Source: Myxococcus xanthus
GTDB lineage: Bacteria > Myxococcota > Myxococcia > Myxococcales > Myxococcaceae
Direction of reading: 5' to 3'
DNA: 63,940 bases
Assembly: GCF_013116825.1 (NCBI RefSeq)
Contig: NZ_JABFNS010000038.1
Coordinates: forward strand, 1-63,940
The translations under genes were made by a program, and so were the position numbers. The notes under the pieces were generated by a model, which was not told where the DNA came from, ran no database searches, and saw nothing but the letters and a program-made list of their open reading frames with translations. Positions 28,457-35,933 of the stretch are shown in pieces. Numbering within the stretch: the stretch's first letter is position 1; the number at the start of each line of letters is the position of its first letter.

Positions 28457-30532
28457 ATGGCCTCCCGCACCGATACGCTCCAGGCCCCGGCCGCGCCGCC
28501 CTCGCTGCGGATCGACTACGCCGCGCTCCTCAACGAGGAGCAGCTGCGCGCGGTGGAGGCGGGGGAGGGGCCCGTGCTGGTGATTGCCGGCGCGGGCTCC
28601 GGCAAGACGCGCACGCTGACCTTCCGGGTGGCGCGCATGCTGGAGCGGGGTGTTCCGCCCGAGGGCATCCTCCTGCTCACCTTCACCAACAAGGCGGCCC
28701 GGGAGATGACGCGCCGGGTGGAGGAGCTGGCCGGCGCCTTCGTGGACGTGCGGCGCATCCTCAGCGGCACCTTCCACCATGCCGCGCACGTCCTGCTGCG
28801 CCAGTACGCGGGCGTGCTGGGCTTCTCCAAGAACTTCACCGTGCTGGACCGCGAGGACGCGCGGGACTTGATGGTGACGTGCATCGCCGAGCGCCGGCTC
28901 AAGAGCGACAAGCGCTTCCCCCGGCCAGACCTGGTGTTGGACCTGGTTTCCCTGGCGGCCAACCTCCAGCAGCCCGTGTCGCACGTGCTGATGGACCGCC
29001 GGCCGCAGATGTTGCCGCTGGCGCCCGAGGTGCTCGCCGCCGCCGCGCGCTTCCAGCAGCGCAAGGCGCAGATGCACCTGATGGACTTCGATGACCTGCT
29101 GGTGCACCTCAAGCGCCTGCTGACGCATCACCCGGACGTGAAGGCGCAGCTCACCGAGCGCTTCCGCTGCGTGCTCGTGGACGAGTACCAGGACACCAAC
29201 CGGCTCCAGGGCGACCTGGTGGATATGCTCGCCGGAGAGCGCAAGGACCTCACGGTGGTGGGGGACGACTGCCAGTCCATCTACAGCTTCCGGGGCGCGG
29301 ACTTCACCAACATCATCGGCTTCCCCGAACGCTACCCGGGCTGCTCCGTCCATGCGCTGACGCGCAACTACCGCTCCACGCCGGAAATCCTGCGGCTGGC
29401 CAACACCTCCATCGCGCTCAACACGAACCAGTTCCCCAAGGTGCTGACGGCGGCTCGGTCCCCGGGCGTCAAGCCGCTCGTCGTCCCCGCCCGGGACGCC
29501 GGCGAGCAGGCCGCCTACGTGGCCCTGCGCATCGGTGAGCTCCGCGACCAGGGCTTGTCCCTGGAGGCCATGGCCGTGCTGTACCGGGCCCATAACCACT
29601 CGCTGGAGCTCCAATTGGAGTTGACCCGGCGCGGCATCCCCTTCCGGGTGCGCTCGGGCGTCCGCTTCTTCGAGCAGTCCCACATCAAGGACGTGCTGGC
29701 CCACCTCCGGTTGGTGAACAACCCGGGGGATGAGCTGGCCTTCAAGCGCGTCATCCGGCGCGTCCCTGGCGTGGGACCGGCGACGGCCGAGCACCTGTGG
29801 ACCGCGCTGCGCGCATCGCCGGAGGGGACACCCCTGGCGGAGGGGCTGGCCCACGCGGACGTCCGCGCGCACCTGCCACGCAAGGCGCAGAAGGGTTTCC
29901 AGGCCTTCGGTGACCTGATGGGGAGGTTGACCCGGCCGGAGGCGTCCCCCTCACCGGGGCGCCTCATCGAGGACGTCCTCGCCGGGGGCTACGCGGACTT
30001 CCTCCGGGCGGAGTTCTCCGAGGAGGAGCACCGGGAGGAGGACGTCCGCCAGCTGGCGGAGTTCGCCGGCCGCTTCGAGGACGTGGCGCGCTTCCTGTCG
30101 GAGATCGCCCTGGTGTCGGAGTTCGCGGCGGGGGAGGCCTTGAGAGAGGAGGGGCCGGAGGCGTGCCTGACGCTGTCCACCGTCCATCAGGCCAAGGGGC
30201 TCGAGTGGCGGGCCGTCTTCGTCCTGTGGCTGGCGGACGGGCGGTTTCCGCTGTCATTGGCCACGCGCCTGCCCGAGGAGGAGGAGGAGCGGCGGCTGTT
30301 CTACGTGGCCCTGACCCGGGCGCGGGACTCGCTGGCGCTGGTGTACCCCCAGTCGGTACTGCCCCGGGACGGGGCGCGGATCCTCCTGCGTCCGTCCCGG
30401 TTCCTCCAGGAACTGCCCGGCGGGGAGGACGCACCGTTCGACCGGTGCATCCTGTCCACCCCGGAGGCGGAGCCCGAGGCGTCCGTGGGGCAGGATGGTC
30501 CCCCTCCGGGTGGATCGGACCCGGTGGACTGA
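28457..30532 (+). CDS. UvrD/Rep/PcrA-type ATP-dependent DNA helicase (SF1A)
   Basis: This is a 691-aa protein from ATG 28457. All main SF1A motifs are present: LNEEQLRAVEAGEGP (Q motif), VIAGAGSGKT (Walker A), LLTFTNKAAREMTRRV (Ia), VDEYQDTN (II), VGDDCQSIYSFRGA (III), LTRNYRST (IV), STVHQAKGLEW (V) and RLFYVALTRARDSL (VI). It unwinds DNA 3'-5' in repair or replication restart. It is slightly shorter than E. coli UvrD (720 aa) and lacks a recognisable Tudor-like C-terminus, ending instead in an acidic Pro-rich tail. Another uvrD may exist elsewhere, so no symbol is assigned. Confidence 0.95.
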   Translation: MASRTDTLQAPAAPPSLRIDYAALLNEEQLRAVEAGEGPVLVIAGAGSGKTRTLTFRVARMLERGVPPEGILLLTFTNKAAREMTRRVEELAGAFVDVRRILSGTFHHAAHVLLRQYAGVLGFSKNFTVLDREDARDLMVTCIAERRLKSDKRFPRPDLVLDLVSLAANLQQPVSHVLMDRRPQMLPLAPEVLAAAARFQQRKAQMHLMDFDDLLVHLKRLLTHHPDVKAQLTERFRCVLVDEYQDTNRLQGDLVDMLAGERKDLTVVGDDCQSIYSFRGADFTNIIGFPERYPGCSVHALTRNYRSTPEILRLANTSIALNTNQFPKVLTAARSPGVKPLVVPARDAGEQAAYVALRIGELRDQGLSLEAMAVLYRAHNHSLELQLELTRRGIPFRVRSGVRFFEQSHIKDVLAHLRLVNNPGDELAFKRVIRRVPGVGPATAEHLWTALRASPEGTPLAEGLAHADVRAHLPRKAQKGFQAFGDLMGRLTRPEASPSPGRLIEDVLAGGYADFLRAEFSEEEHREEDVRQLAEFAGRFEDVARFLSEIALVSEFAAGEALREEGPEACLTLSTVHQAKGLEWRAVFVLWLADGRFPLSLATRLPEEEEERRLFYVALTRARDSLALVYPQSVLPRDGARILLRPSRFLQELPGGEDAPFDRCILSTPEAEPEASVGQDGPPPGGSDPVD

Positions 30533-30622
30533 CCCCGTCGCCCAGAAACGCGCACTCCCGTGCGCGACGTGATAGACAGTGGAATCAGGGGCGGCGTCTT
30601 TTGGCACGAGCCCCCTCACTTC

Positions 30623-32245
30623 ATGGCGGACAGACCTCGCATCATCGGGATTGACCTCGGAACCACCAACACGCTGGTGGCGTCCGTCCGCAACCGCATC
30701 CCGAAGATCGTCCCCACCGATCGCGGCAACCTCACGCTGCCCTCCGTCGTGGCACTGTCGGCGCGCGGCGACCTGCTGGTGGGCGGGGTGGCCAAGGACC
30801 AGATGGTCACCAACCCGAAGAACACGCTCTGGGGAACCAAGCGGCTCATCGGGCGGAAGTACAACTCCAAGACGGTGGAGGAGCTCCGGGGCTACTTCCC
30901 GTACGACATCGTCGAGGGTGCCAACGGGGACGCCGCGGTGATGATGGGCGGCAAGCTGTACTCGCTGCCCCATGTGTCCAGCTTCGTGCTGGGCCAGGTG
31001 AAGACGATCGCGGAGCAGTTCCTGGGCGGCCCCATCGAGGGGGCGGTCATCTCCGTCCCGGCCTACTACAACGACAACCAGCGCAACGCGGTGAAGGAGG
31101 CCGGCCGGCTGGCGGGCTTCGACGTGAAGCGCATCGTCAACGAGCCCACCGCGGCGGCGCTGGCCTACGGCTTCAACCGGGGCCTGGATCAGAAGGTCCT
31201 CGTCTACGACCTGGGTGGCGGCACCTTCGACGTCTCCGTGCTGCACCTGGCCGGCAATGTCTTCGAGGTCCTGGCCACCGGCGGCGACACCTTCCTGGGT
31301 GGGGCGGACTTCGACAACCGCATCATGGAGTACGCGCTGGAGCGCTTCCGGGAGGAGACGAAGGTCGACCTCAACACGGAGAACCCCATCGCGCTCCAGC
31401 GCATCAAGAACGCGGCGGAGGCGGCGAAGATCGACCTCACGCTGATCCCCAACGTCGTCATCGATCTGCCCTACATCGACGAGCGCAAGGGCAAGCCGAT
31501 GGACATGCGCATCCCCCTGACGCGCGAGTTCCTCAACAGCCTCACCGGCGACCTGGTGGACCGCACCTTCGAGATCTGCGACCGGGTGCTGGCGGAGAAG
31601 GGCATCTCCCGCGCGGAGATCGACGAGATCATCTTGGTGGGCGGCCAGAGCCGCATGCCGCTGGTGCAGCAGAAGATCCAGGCGCACTTCGGCAAGGCGC
31701 CGCGCAAGGGCGTCCACCCGGACGAGTGCGTGGCCCTGGGCGCGGCGCTGCTGGGCGACTCGCTGGGCAGCATCGACGCGGTGACGCTGCTGGACGCGCT
31801 GTCCATGCCCATCGGCTACGCGATGCCCAACGGGCGCGTGAAGCGCATCATCGAGAAGAACTCGCTGATTCCCATGGTGAAGAGCTTCCGCCTGCCTCCG
31901 CCCAAGGAGCCGGGCTCGCCCTTCATCGAGCTGGACATCTACCAGGGGGACAGTGACCTGCTGGTGGACAACGAATATCTGGGCACGGTTCGCGTGCCCT
32001 CGGCCGCCGCCGGCCGGAAGATCGACTTCCGCCTCACCGAGGAGTGTCTGCTCCAGGTGACGGTGGAGGAAGCGAGCGGCATGCGCAAGGTGGACCTCGC
32101 CACCCGCGACACGCCGGAGCAGCTCAAGCGGGCGCTCCAGGAGGTCGCGTCGCGTCACTCACAGCAGATGCCCAGCTCCAGCAGCAGCGGGAGCGACGAC
32201 CGGGGGCTCTTCTCCAGTATCAAGAGCATCTTCCGGAGGGGCTAG
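30623..32245 (+). CDS. Hsp70 (DnaK-like) chaperone without C-terminal lid
   Basis: This 540-aa protein starts at ATG 30623. The nucleotide-binding domain is complete: [47 protein letters not shown] and [13 protein letters not shown]. The substrate-binding beta domain (about 385-490) is present. The alpha-helical lid of normal DnaK (about 100 residues) is replaced by a Ser-rich linker and a short basic, amphipathic end ([12 protein letters not shown]). No dnaJ or grpE is adjacent. Lid-less Hsp70s usually act as specialised or regulatory chaperones. M. xanthus has several such paralogues linked to motility, but orthology cannot be shown here. An SCP2 gene starts 8 nt after the stop. Confidence 0.92.
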   Translation: MADRPRIIGIDLGTTNTLVASVRNRIPKIVPTDRGNLTLPSVVALSARGDLLVGGVAKDQMVTNPKNTLWGTKRLIGRKYNSKTVEELRGYFPYDIVEGANGDAAVMMGGKLYSLPHVSSFVLGQVKTIAEQFLGGPIEGAVISVPAYYNDNQRNAVKEAGRLAGFDVKRIVNEPTAAALAYGFNRGLDQKVLVYDLGGGTFDVSVLHLAGNVFEVLATGGDTFLGGADFDNRIMEYALERFREETKVDLNTENPIALQRIKNAAEAAKIDLTLIPNVVIDLPYIDERKGKPMDMRIPLTREFLNSLTGDLVDRTFEICDRVLAEKGISRAEIDEIILVGGQSRMPLVQQKIQAHFGKAPRKGVHPDECVALGAALLGDSLGSIDAVTLLDALSMPIGYAMPNGRVKRIIEKNSLIPMVKSFRLPPPKEPGSPFIELDIYQGDSDLLVDNEYLGTVRVPSAAAGRKIDFRLTEECLLQVTVEEASGMRKVDLATRDTPEQLKRALQEVASRHSQQMPSSSSSGSDDRGLFSSIKSIFRRG

Positions 32246-32253
32246 GAGTCCAG

Positions 32254-32679
32254 ATGGCGAAGTTCCCGTCGAAGGAGTGGGTGGACGAAGCGGTCCGCCT
32301 CACCAATGAGGATCCCGAGTGCGCCATGGCCGGCAAGGGCTGGACGGGCGACTTCGGGGCGGTGGTGGAAGCCGAGCCCGGCAAGCTGGCGAAGGCTTTC
32401 GTGGTGCACGTCGTCCCCGGCGACTGCCGCATCGAGAAGGCGCGCGTCCTGGCGGATCCAGACGACCTGGACGAGCTGGAGCCGGTGTACCTGGCCCGCG
32501 CGCCCTACAGCGTCTGGAAGCAGCTCCTCAAGGGGACGCTGGACCCGGTGGAGGCGGTGCTCAAGCGCCGCATCTCCATGAAGGGCGACCTGCAGCCGCT
32601 GATCGAACGCATGAAGTACAAGGGCATCGCCGACCGCGTCTTCGCGCAGCTGCGGACGCAGTTCATCGACGAGCCCTGA
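32254..32679 (+). CDS. SCP2-like sterol/lipid-binding domain protein
   Basis: This 141-aa protein has the SCP2 pattern: an early helix, then strands with FVVHVVPGDCRIEKARVLAD, a Trp-containing helix (YSVWKQLLKGTLDPVEAVLKRRISMKGDLQPL) and a C-terminal helix. SCP2 domains bind lipids, acyl-CoAs or sterols in a hydrophobic tunnel. The order WxxLLxGxxDPxxAxxxxxxxxxGD is characteristic. It is tightly linked to the Hsp70 gene upstream and the small helical protein downstream. Confidence 0.8.
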   Translation: MAKFPSKEWVDEAVRLTNEDPECAMAGKGWTGDFGAVVEAEPGKLAKAFVVHVVPGDCRIEKARVLADPDDLDELEPVYLARAPYSVWKQLLKGTLDPVEAVLKRRISMKGDLQPLIERMKYKGIADRVFAQLRTQFIDEP

Positions 32680-32691
32680 GCGAGAGACCCC

Positions 32692-32961
32692 ATGGGAATC
32701 AAGGACGACCTGAAGAAGCAGGCCCTCAACGTGTCAGGCAAGGCCATGGAGAAGCTCATGGCCGACGACCGTCGCGCCATGGCCATCGCCAACGCCATTG
32801 GGAAGGCCCAGCGCGGCAAGCAGGCGCTCGACCGGGGGCAGGAGGAGCTGATGAAGGCGCTGAACTTCGCGCCCCGCAGCGAGTTCAAGGCCCTGGGCAA
32901 GCAGTTGTCCGGCCTCAAGCGCCGGCTGCGCGAGCTCGATGAGAAGCTCGGCGCGCTGTAG
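32692..32961 (+). CDS. Small helical (phasin-like) protein of unknown function
   Basis: This 89-aa, lysine-rich protein is predicted to be entirely alpha-helical and has no cysteine. The C-terminal 50 residues have heptad-like spacing (QLSGLKRRLRELDEKLGAL). It follows the SCP2 gene by 12 nt. Composition is reminiscent of phasin-type or polar-granule proteins, but no family is assigned. Confidence 0.7.
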   Translation: MGIKDDLKKQALNVSGKAMEKLMADDRRAMAIANAIGKAQRGKQALDRGQEELMKALNFAPRSEFKALGKQLSGLKRRLRELDEKLGAL

Positions 32962-32972
32962 TCGAAAATGCG

Positions 32973-33001
32973 TTGACACCTGAGCGGGCGAATGGCATCT
33001 A
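32973..33001 (+). promoter_or_regulatory. Sigma-70-type promoter for tRNA-Val
   Basis: A perfect TTGACA (-35) at 32973-32978 is followed after 17 nt by CATCTA (32996-33001), the best -10 candidate. The match is weak there, as is common in GC-rich genomes. Distance to the tRNA is about 50 nt. Confidence 0.5.
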
Positions 33002-33051
33002 CACCCGCGTTCGCCGCTGGCAACACCGGCGGCGGGCAGCAGACAGCAGAA

Positions 33052-33123
33052 GGGCGTATAGCTCAGCGGTAGAGCACTGCCTTCACACGGCAGGGGTCGC
33101 AGGTTCAAACCCTGCTGCGCCCA
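33052..33123 (+). tRNA. tRNA-Val (CAC)
   Basis: The 72 nt fold into a full cloverleaf. The acceptor pair is GGGCGTA/TGCGCCC with discriminator A. The D arm is GCTC...GAGC. The anticodon stem is CTGCC/GGCAG with loop TTCACAC, giving anticodon CAC. The T arm is GCAGG-TTCAAAC-CCTGC. The 3' CCA is not encoded (CTC follows). A strong terminator follows 5 nt downstream. Confidence 0.97.
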
Positions 33124-33127
33124 CTCA

Positions 33128-33167
33128 AGAAAGGCCGTGAGTCCGAATCGGGACTCACGGCCTTTCT
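33128..33167 (+). terminator. Strong intrinsic terminator after tRNA-Val
   Basis: A perfect 17-bp stem (33128-33144 with 33151-33167) has a 6-nt loop (GAATCG). It is followed by TGCTTTT on the + strand. It is the most stable hairpin in this part of the window and clearly ends the tRNA transcript. Confidence 0.9.
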
Positions 33168-33208
33168 GCTTTTGGGGCTCCGTCTTCACCGCTACGCCAG
33201 ACGCAAGA

Positions 33209-33241
33209 AAGCCCACCCCGCATGCTGCGCGGAGTGGGCTT
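33209..33241 (-). terminator. Intrinsic terminator of the TerC-family gene
   Basis: AAGCCCACCCCGC (33209-33221) pairs with GCGGAGTGGGCTT (33229-33241), 13 bp with one mismatch and a 7-nt loop. On the minus strand the hairpin is followed by TCTTGCG, a short T-rich stretch. It lies 30 nt after the TerC-like stop. Confidence 0.8.
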
Positions 33242-33270
33242 GAAAGCGCGGCGTGAGGCCGCGGTGCGGC

Positions 33271-34230
33271 TCAGACCTTGTGCGCGTCGGCGCCGTCGGT
33301 GGGCGTGTGCCGGGCCTTGATGAGCGACGCGACGATGCTCGCGCCCAGCAGGCCGGCGATGACCGACAGGGACACCGCGGGCGGCACCTTCACGAAGTCG
33401 ATGAGCGCCATCTTCGCGCCGACGAAGACGAGCACCGCGGAGAGGCCCACCTTCAGGTAGCTGAACTTCTCCACCGCGCCGGACAGCATGAAGAACATGG
33501 AGCGCAGGCCGAGGATGGCGAAGATGTTGGACGTGAAGACGATGAAGGGATCCGTCGTCACGGCGAAGATGGCGGGGATGGAGTCGAGCGCGAAGAGGAT
33601 GTCCGACGCCTCCACCAGCAGGAGCGCCATCAGCAGCGGGGTGGCCAGCTTGCGGCCGTTCTCCACGGTGAAGAAGTGGTGCCCGTCGAAGTTGGGCGTC
33701 GAGGGGATGGTCCGCCGGGCAAGGCGCATCAGCGCGCCTTCCTCCGGGTTGTCCTCCTTGTTGCGCTGGAGGAAGAGCTTCACGCCCGTGAGGATGAGGA
33801 AGCCGCCGAAGACGTAGATGAGCCAGTGGAAGCGGGCCAGCATCGCCACGCCCGCGAAAATCATGATGGCTCGCAGCACCAGCGCGCTGAGGATGCCCCA
33901 GAAGAGGACCCGGTGCTGGTACATCGAGGGGATTCGCAGCGCCGAGAAGATGACGACGAAGACGAAGATGTTGTCGACGGACAGCGACTTCTCGATGAGG
34001 TAGCCGGTGATGAACTGGAGGCCGGGCTCGGGCCCGAACTTCCACCACACCCCCGCGCCGAAGACGAGCGCCAGGCTGACCCACACCACGCTCCAGCCCA
34101 GGGCCTCCTTGAACTTCACCACATGGGCTTTGCGGTGGAAGACGCCGAGATCGAGCGCCAGCATCGCGATGACGAAGGCGATAAAGCCGGCCCACAGGCC
34201 CGGGCTACCGACGCTTTGGAAGGTTTCCAT
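33271..34230 (-). CDS. TerC/Alx-family integral membrane protein
   Basis: The 319-aa protein has eight to nine hydrophobic helices. Family marks are the paired acidic motifs in helices: SLSVDNIFVFVVIF near residue 83 and LLVEASDILFALDSIPAIFAVT near residue 210. It also has the HRVLFWGILSALVLRAIMIF helix. TerC/Alx proteins export divalent manganese or calcium and are linked to tellurite resistance, pH stress and metalation of exported proteins. I looked for the Mn-sensing yybP-ykoY leader often found before such genes and could not identify one. Confidence 0.9.
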   Translation of the reverse strand: METFQSVGSPGLWAGFIAFVIAMLALDLGVFHRKAHVVKFKEALGWSVVWVSLALVFGAGVWWKFGPEPGLQFITGYLIEKSLSVDNIFVFVVIFSALRIPSMYQHRVLFWGILSALVLRAIMIFAGVAMLARFHWLIYVFGGFLILTGVKLFLQRNKEDNPEEGALMRLARRTIPSTPNFDGHHFFTVENGRKLATPLLMALLLVEASDILFALDSIPAIFAVTTDPFIVFTSNIFAILGLRSMFFMLSGAVEKFSYLKVGLSAVLVFVGAKMALIDFVKVPPAVSLSVIAGLLGASIVASLIKARHTPTDGADAHKV

Positions 34231-34579
34231 ATGGGGGCGTCAGATAGGAGTCATCCGAGCCTTCCGCAAATAGGAATTCCAGCCACACTCCATCGGGAAA
34301 ACCGAAGGACCCGGGCATAATGCGACCGTGCTCCCTCTGTGGCTTGGAGGGCATACGGGCAGTCAAGAACATCCCAAAGGTCTGGGAAGTGGTCTTGAAG
34401 GCGATGGGTTTGGAACCGTCCCGGTTGGAAAAATCAAACACGGGGCTATGAGACCAGCCAGGCGTCACCGTCCCTGAGGGCAGCTACTCCTCCCGACGGA
34501 AGGACGCGTCGAGCCACCTCCAGGCGATAGGCGCCTGGGGGCTCGTCACCCTCATGCCTCAAGCAGTAAGGACGCTATT
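34231..34579. other. Divergent leader region between TerC-like and lipoprotein genes
   Basis: The 349 nt are lower in GC than their surroundings and hold the promoters of both flanking genes. A possible c-di-GMP-type riboswitch (34400-34469) and a CCAGGCG/CGCCTGG hairpin just upstream of the lipoprotein gene lie within it. A minus-strand open frame here looks non-coding. Confidence 0.45.
34400..34469 (+). promoter_or_regulatory. Possible GEMM (c-di-GMP-I) riboswitch-like leader
   Basis: The element lies 111 nt before a secreted lipoprotein gene. Its 3' half, CAAACACGGGGCTATGA then GACCAGCCAGGCGTCACCG, resembles the GEMM core (CAAAGCxACGGG...GCCAGGxxxCCG) as I remember it. GGCGATG (34400-34406) can close a P1 helix with CGTCACC (34463-34469) with one mismatch and a wobble. 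AACC/GGTT makes an inner hairpin. The normal GNRA loop and an exact GCAAAGCC are absent, so this is a suggestion only. Confidence 0.3.
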
Positions 34580-35668
34580 TTGACTCGGAATCGTTTTCTC
34601 TCCTCGACGTGTGGTGCGCTCTTCGCTCTGGCCGCCATCACGGGCTGCGGAAATGAAGCTGGTCACGAGGATTCCAACGCGCCAGGGCGGACCGAGACCC
34701 CTGGCCAGCCTGGGCAGTTGCCTGCTCCCTCTCCGTCCGAGCAGGCGCCCGGTAGCCAGACCCCTGGCACCCCGGCCCCTGGGGACTCTGACACGTCGCC
34801 GGATGGACCTGTCGCCACCACGCCTCCCGGCGAGCCCTCGACCGAGCCCGAGGACCCGTCGACCGAGCCCGAGCAGCCTGTCGAGTCGGGCGCGGACAAG
34901 TTCGGCGTGACGATGATCCACCCGACCGTCGCCGGCGGTGAGCAGTGGTTCCTGGCCGACGACGCGATGTCCGACAGCCGCTTCGATCCGCAGGACGACC
35001 TCACGCGCAACTCGGACGGCTCCTGGAATCTCAAGAGCGACAAGGTGCGCATGAACGTCTTCACGTCCACCGGCTACAAGCCGAATGAGATCGCCACGTA
35101 TGACCGTGACGTGCTCGCCAGCCGTGGCTACATGCAGTCGCCGAATGACTGGAAGAACGTCGAGATGACGGGCTTCGTGAAGCTCAACTCCGCGTCCGAT
35201 GAGTCCGACAACTTCGACATGTATGCGCGTGGCGGGAAGCACAACGACGACCACGAGGGCTGTGAGGGCAGCAGCTACAAGGGCGCGCTGCACTTCAACG
35301 GCCAGGCTCGTTTCCAGAAGGAGGCGTGGCACGTCTCCTACGAGCAGGCGCCGTACAAGAAGGTGACGGAGCCGCTGACGGGGCGCTGGGTGGGCTTCAA
35401 GACGGTGATGCGGAACACGCAGGTCAACGGCAAGGAGGCCGTGCACCTGGAGCTGTACCTCAACGATAACGCCGACAAGGTCTCCTGGAAGAAGGTCTAC
35501 GACTTCGTGGACGCCGGTGACTGGGGCGGCGACGCCGAGCACTGCGGCGGCGCGGATGGCGCGATTCCGCTCACGTGGGGCGGCCCCATCGCCACGTTCC
35601 GTTGGGACAGCACCGACGACGTGGACTTCAAGTGGCTGTCCGTGCGGGAAATCGCGCCGGAGCAGTGA
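34580..35668 (+). CDS. Secreted lipoprotein with beta-rich (jelly-roll-like) domain
   Basis: This 362-aa protein starts with TTG at 34580, 7 nt after TAAGGA. No other in-frame start precedes the lipobox (ALAAITGCGN, Cys23). Residues 24-105 are a Pro/Thr/Glu-rich linker with repeats (PGTPAPGD, PSTEPEDPSTEPEQP). The remaining 250 residues are beta-rich and tryptophan-rich (WFLADDAMSDSRFDP, MTGFVKLN, FDMYARGGKHNDDHEGCEG, GRWVGFKTVMRN, VHLELYLND). They resemble a concanavalin/laminarinase-type sandwich as in polysaccharide lyases or carbohydrate-binding proteins. Catalytic residues cannot be assigned. A terminator follows at 35734-35767. Confidence 0.75.
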   Translation: MTRNRFLSSTCGALFALAAITGCGNEAGHEDSNAPGRTETPGQPGQLPAPSPSEQAPGSQTPGTPAPGDSDTSPDGPVATTPPGEPSTEPEDPSTEPEQPVESGADKFGVTMIHPTVAGGEQWFLADDAMSDSRFDPQDDLTRNSDGSWNLKSDKVRMNVFTSTGYKPNEIATYDRDVLASRGYMQSPNDWKNVEMTGFVKLNSASDESDNFDMYARGGKHNDDHEGCEGSSYKGALHFNGQARFQKEAWHVSYEQAPYKKVTEPLTGRWVGFKTVMRNTQVNGKEAVHLELYLNDNADKVSWKKVYDFVDAGDWGGDAEHCGGADGAIPLTWGGPIATFRWDSTDDVDFKWLSVREIAPEQ

Positions 35669-35733
35669 GCCGCTGAGGTCTGGCGCGCCCGCGGAGCAGG
35701 AGCTCGCCTGAACAGCAGCCCGCATTCCCACGA

Positions 35734-35767
35734 GGGCGTGGGGGACCCGACGCGGTCCCCCGCGCCC
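35734..35767 (+). terminator. Hairpin after secreted lipoprotein gene
   Basis: GGGCGTGGGGGACC (35734-35747) pairs with GGTCCCCCGCGCCC (35754-35767): a 14-bp stem with one G-T wobble and loop CGACGC. A short TTCGT follows. Confidence 0.7.
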
Positions 35768-35933
35768 TTCGTGCGTCCATGGACGGGAAGGTCCACCTCC
35801 CGGGCGGGTGGCGAGTGTGGCTTCGGCCACCCCACCTTGCGGGCGCCGACGCGCCAGCCAGCCGCCGGCAGCCTGTTTCGCCGGGGCCCGGCGCTCAGGC
35901 CGGCCCACTGGCTGTCAGAGAGGAAGACTTCCC

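Noticed and set aside
34205..34468. 87-codon minus-strand gene before the TerC-like gene
   Set aside because: It overlaps the TerC-like start and the possible riboswitch, has no ribosome binding site, and its peptide is unlike any family.
33271..34579. yybP-ykoY manganese riboswitch before the TerC-family gene
   Set aside because: I looked for the conserved core bases on the minus strand upstream of 34230 and did not find them.
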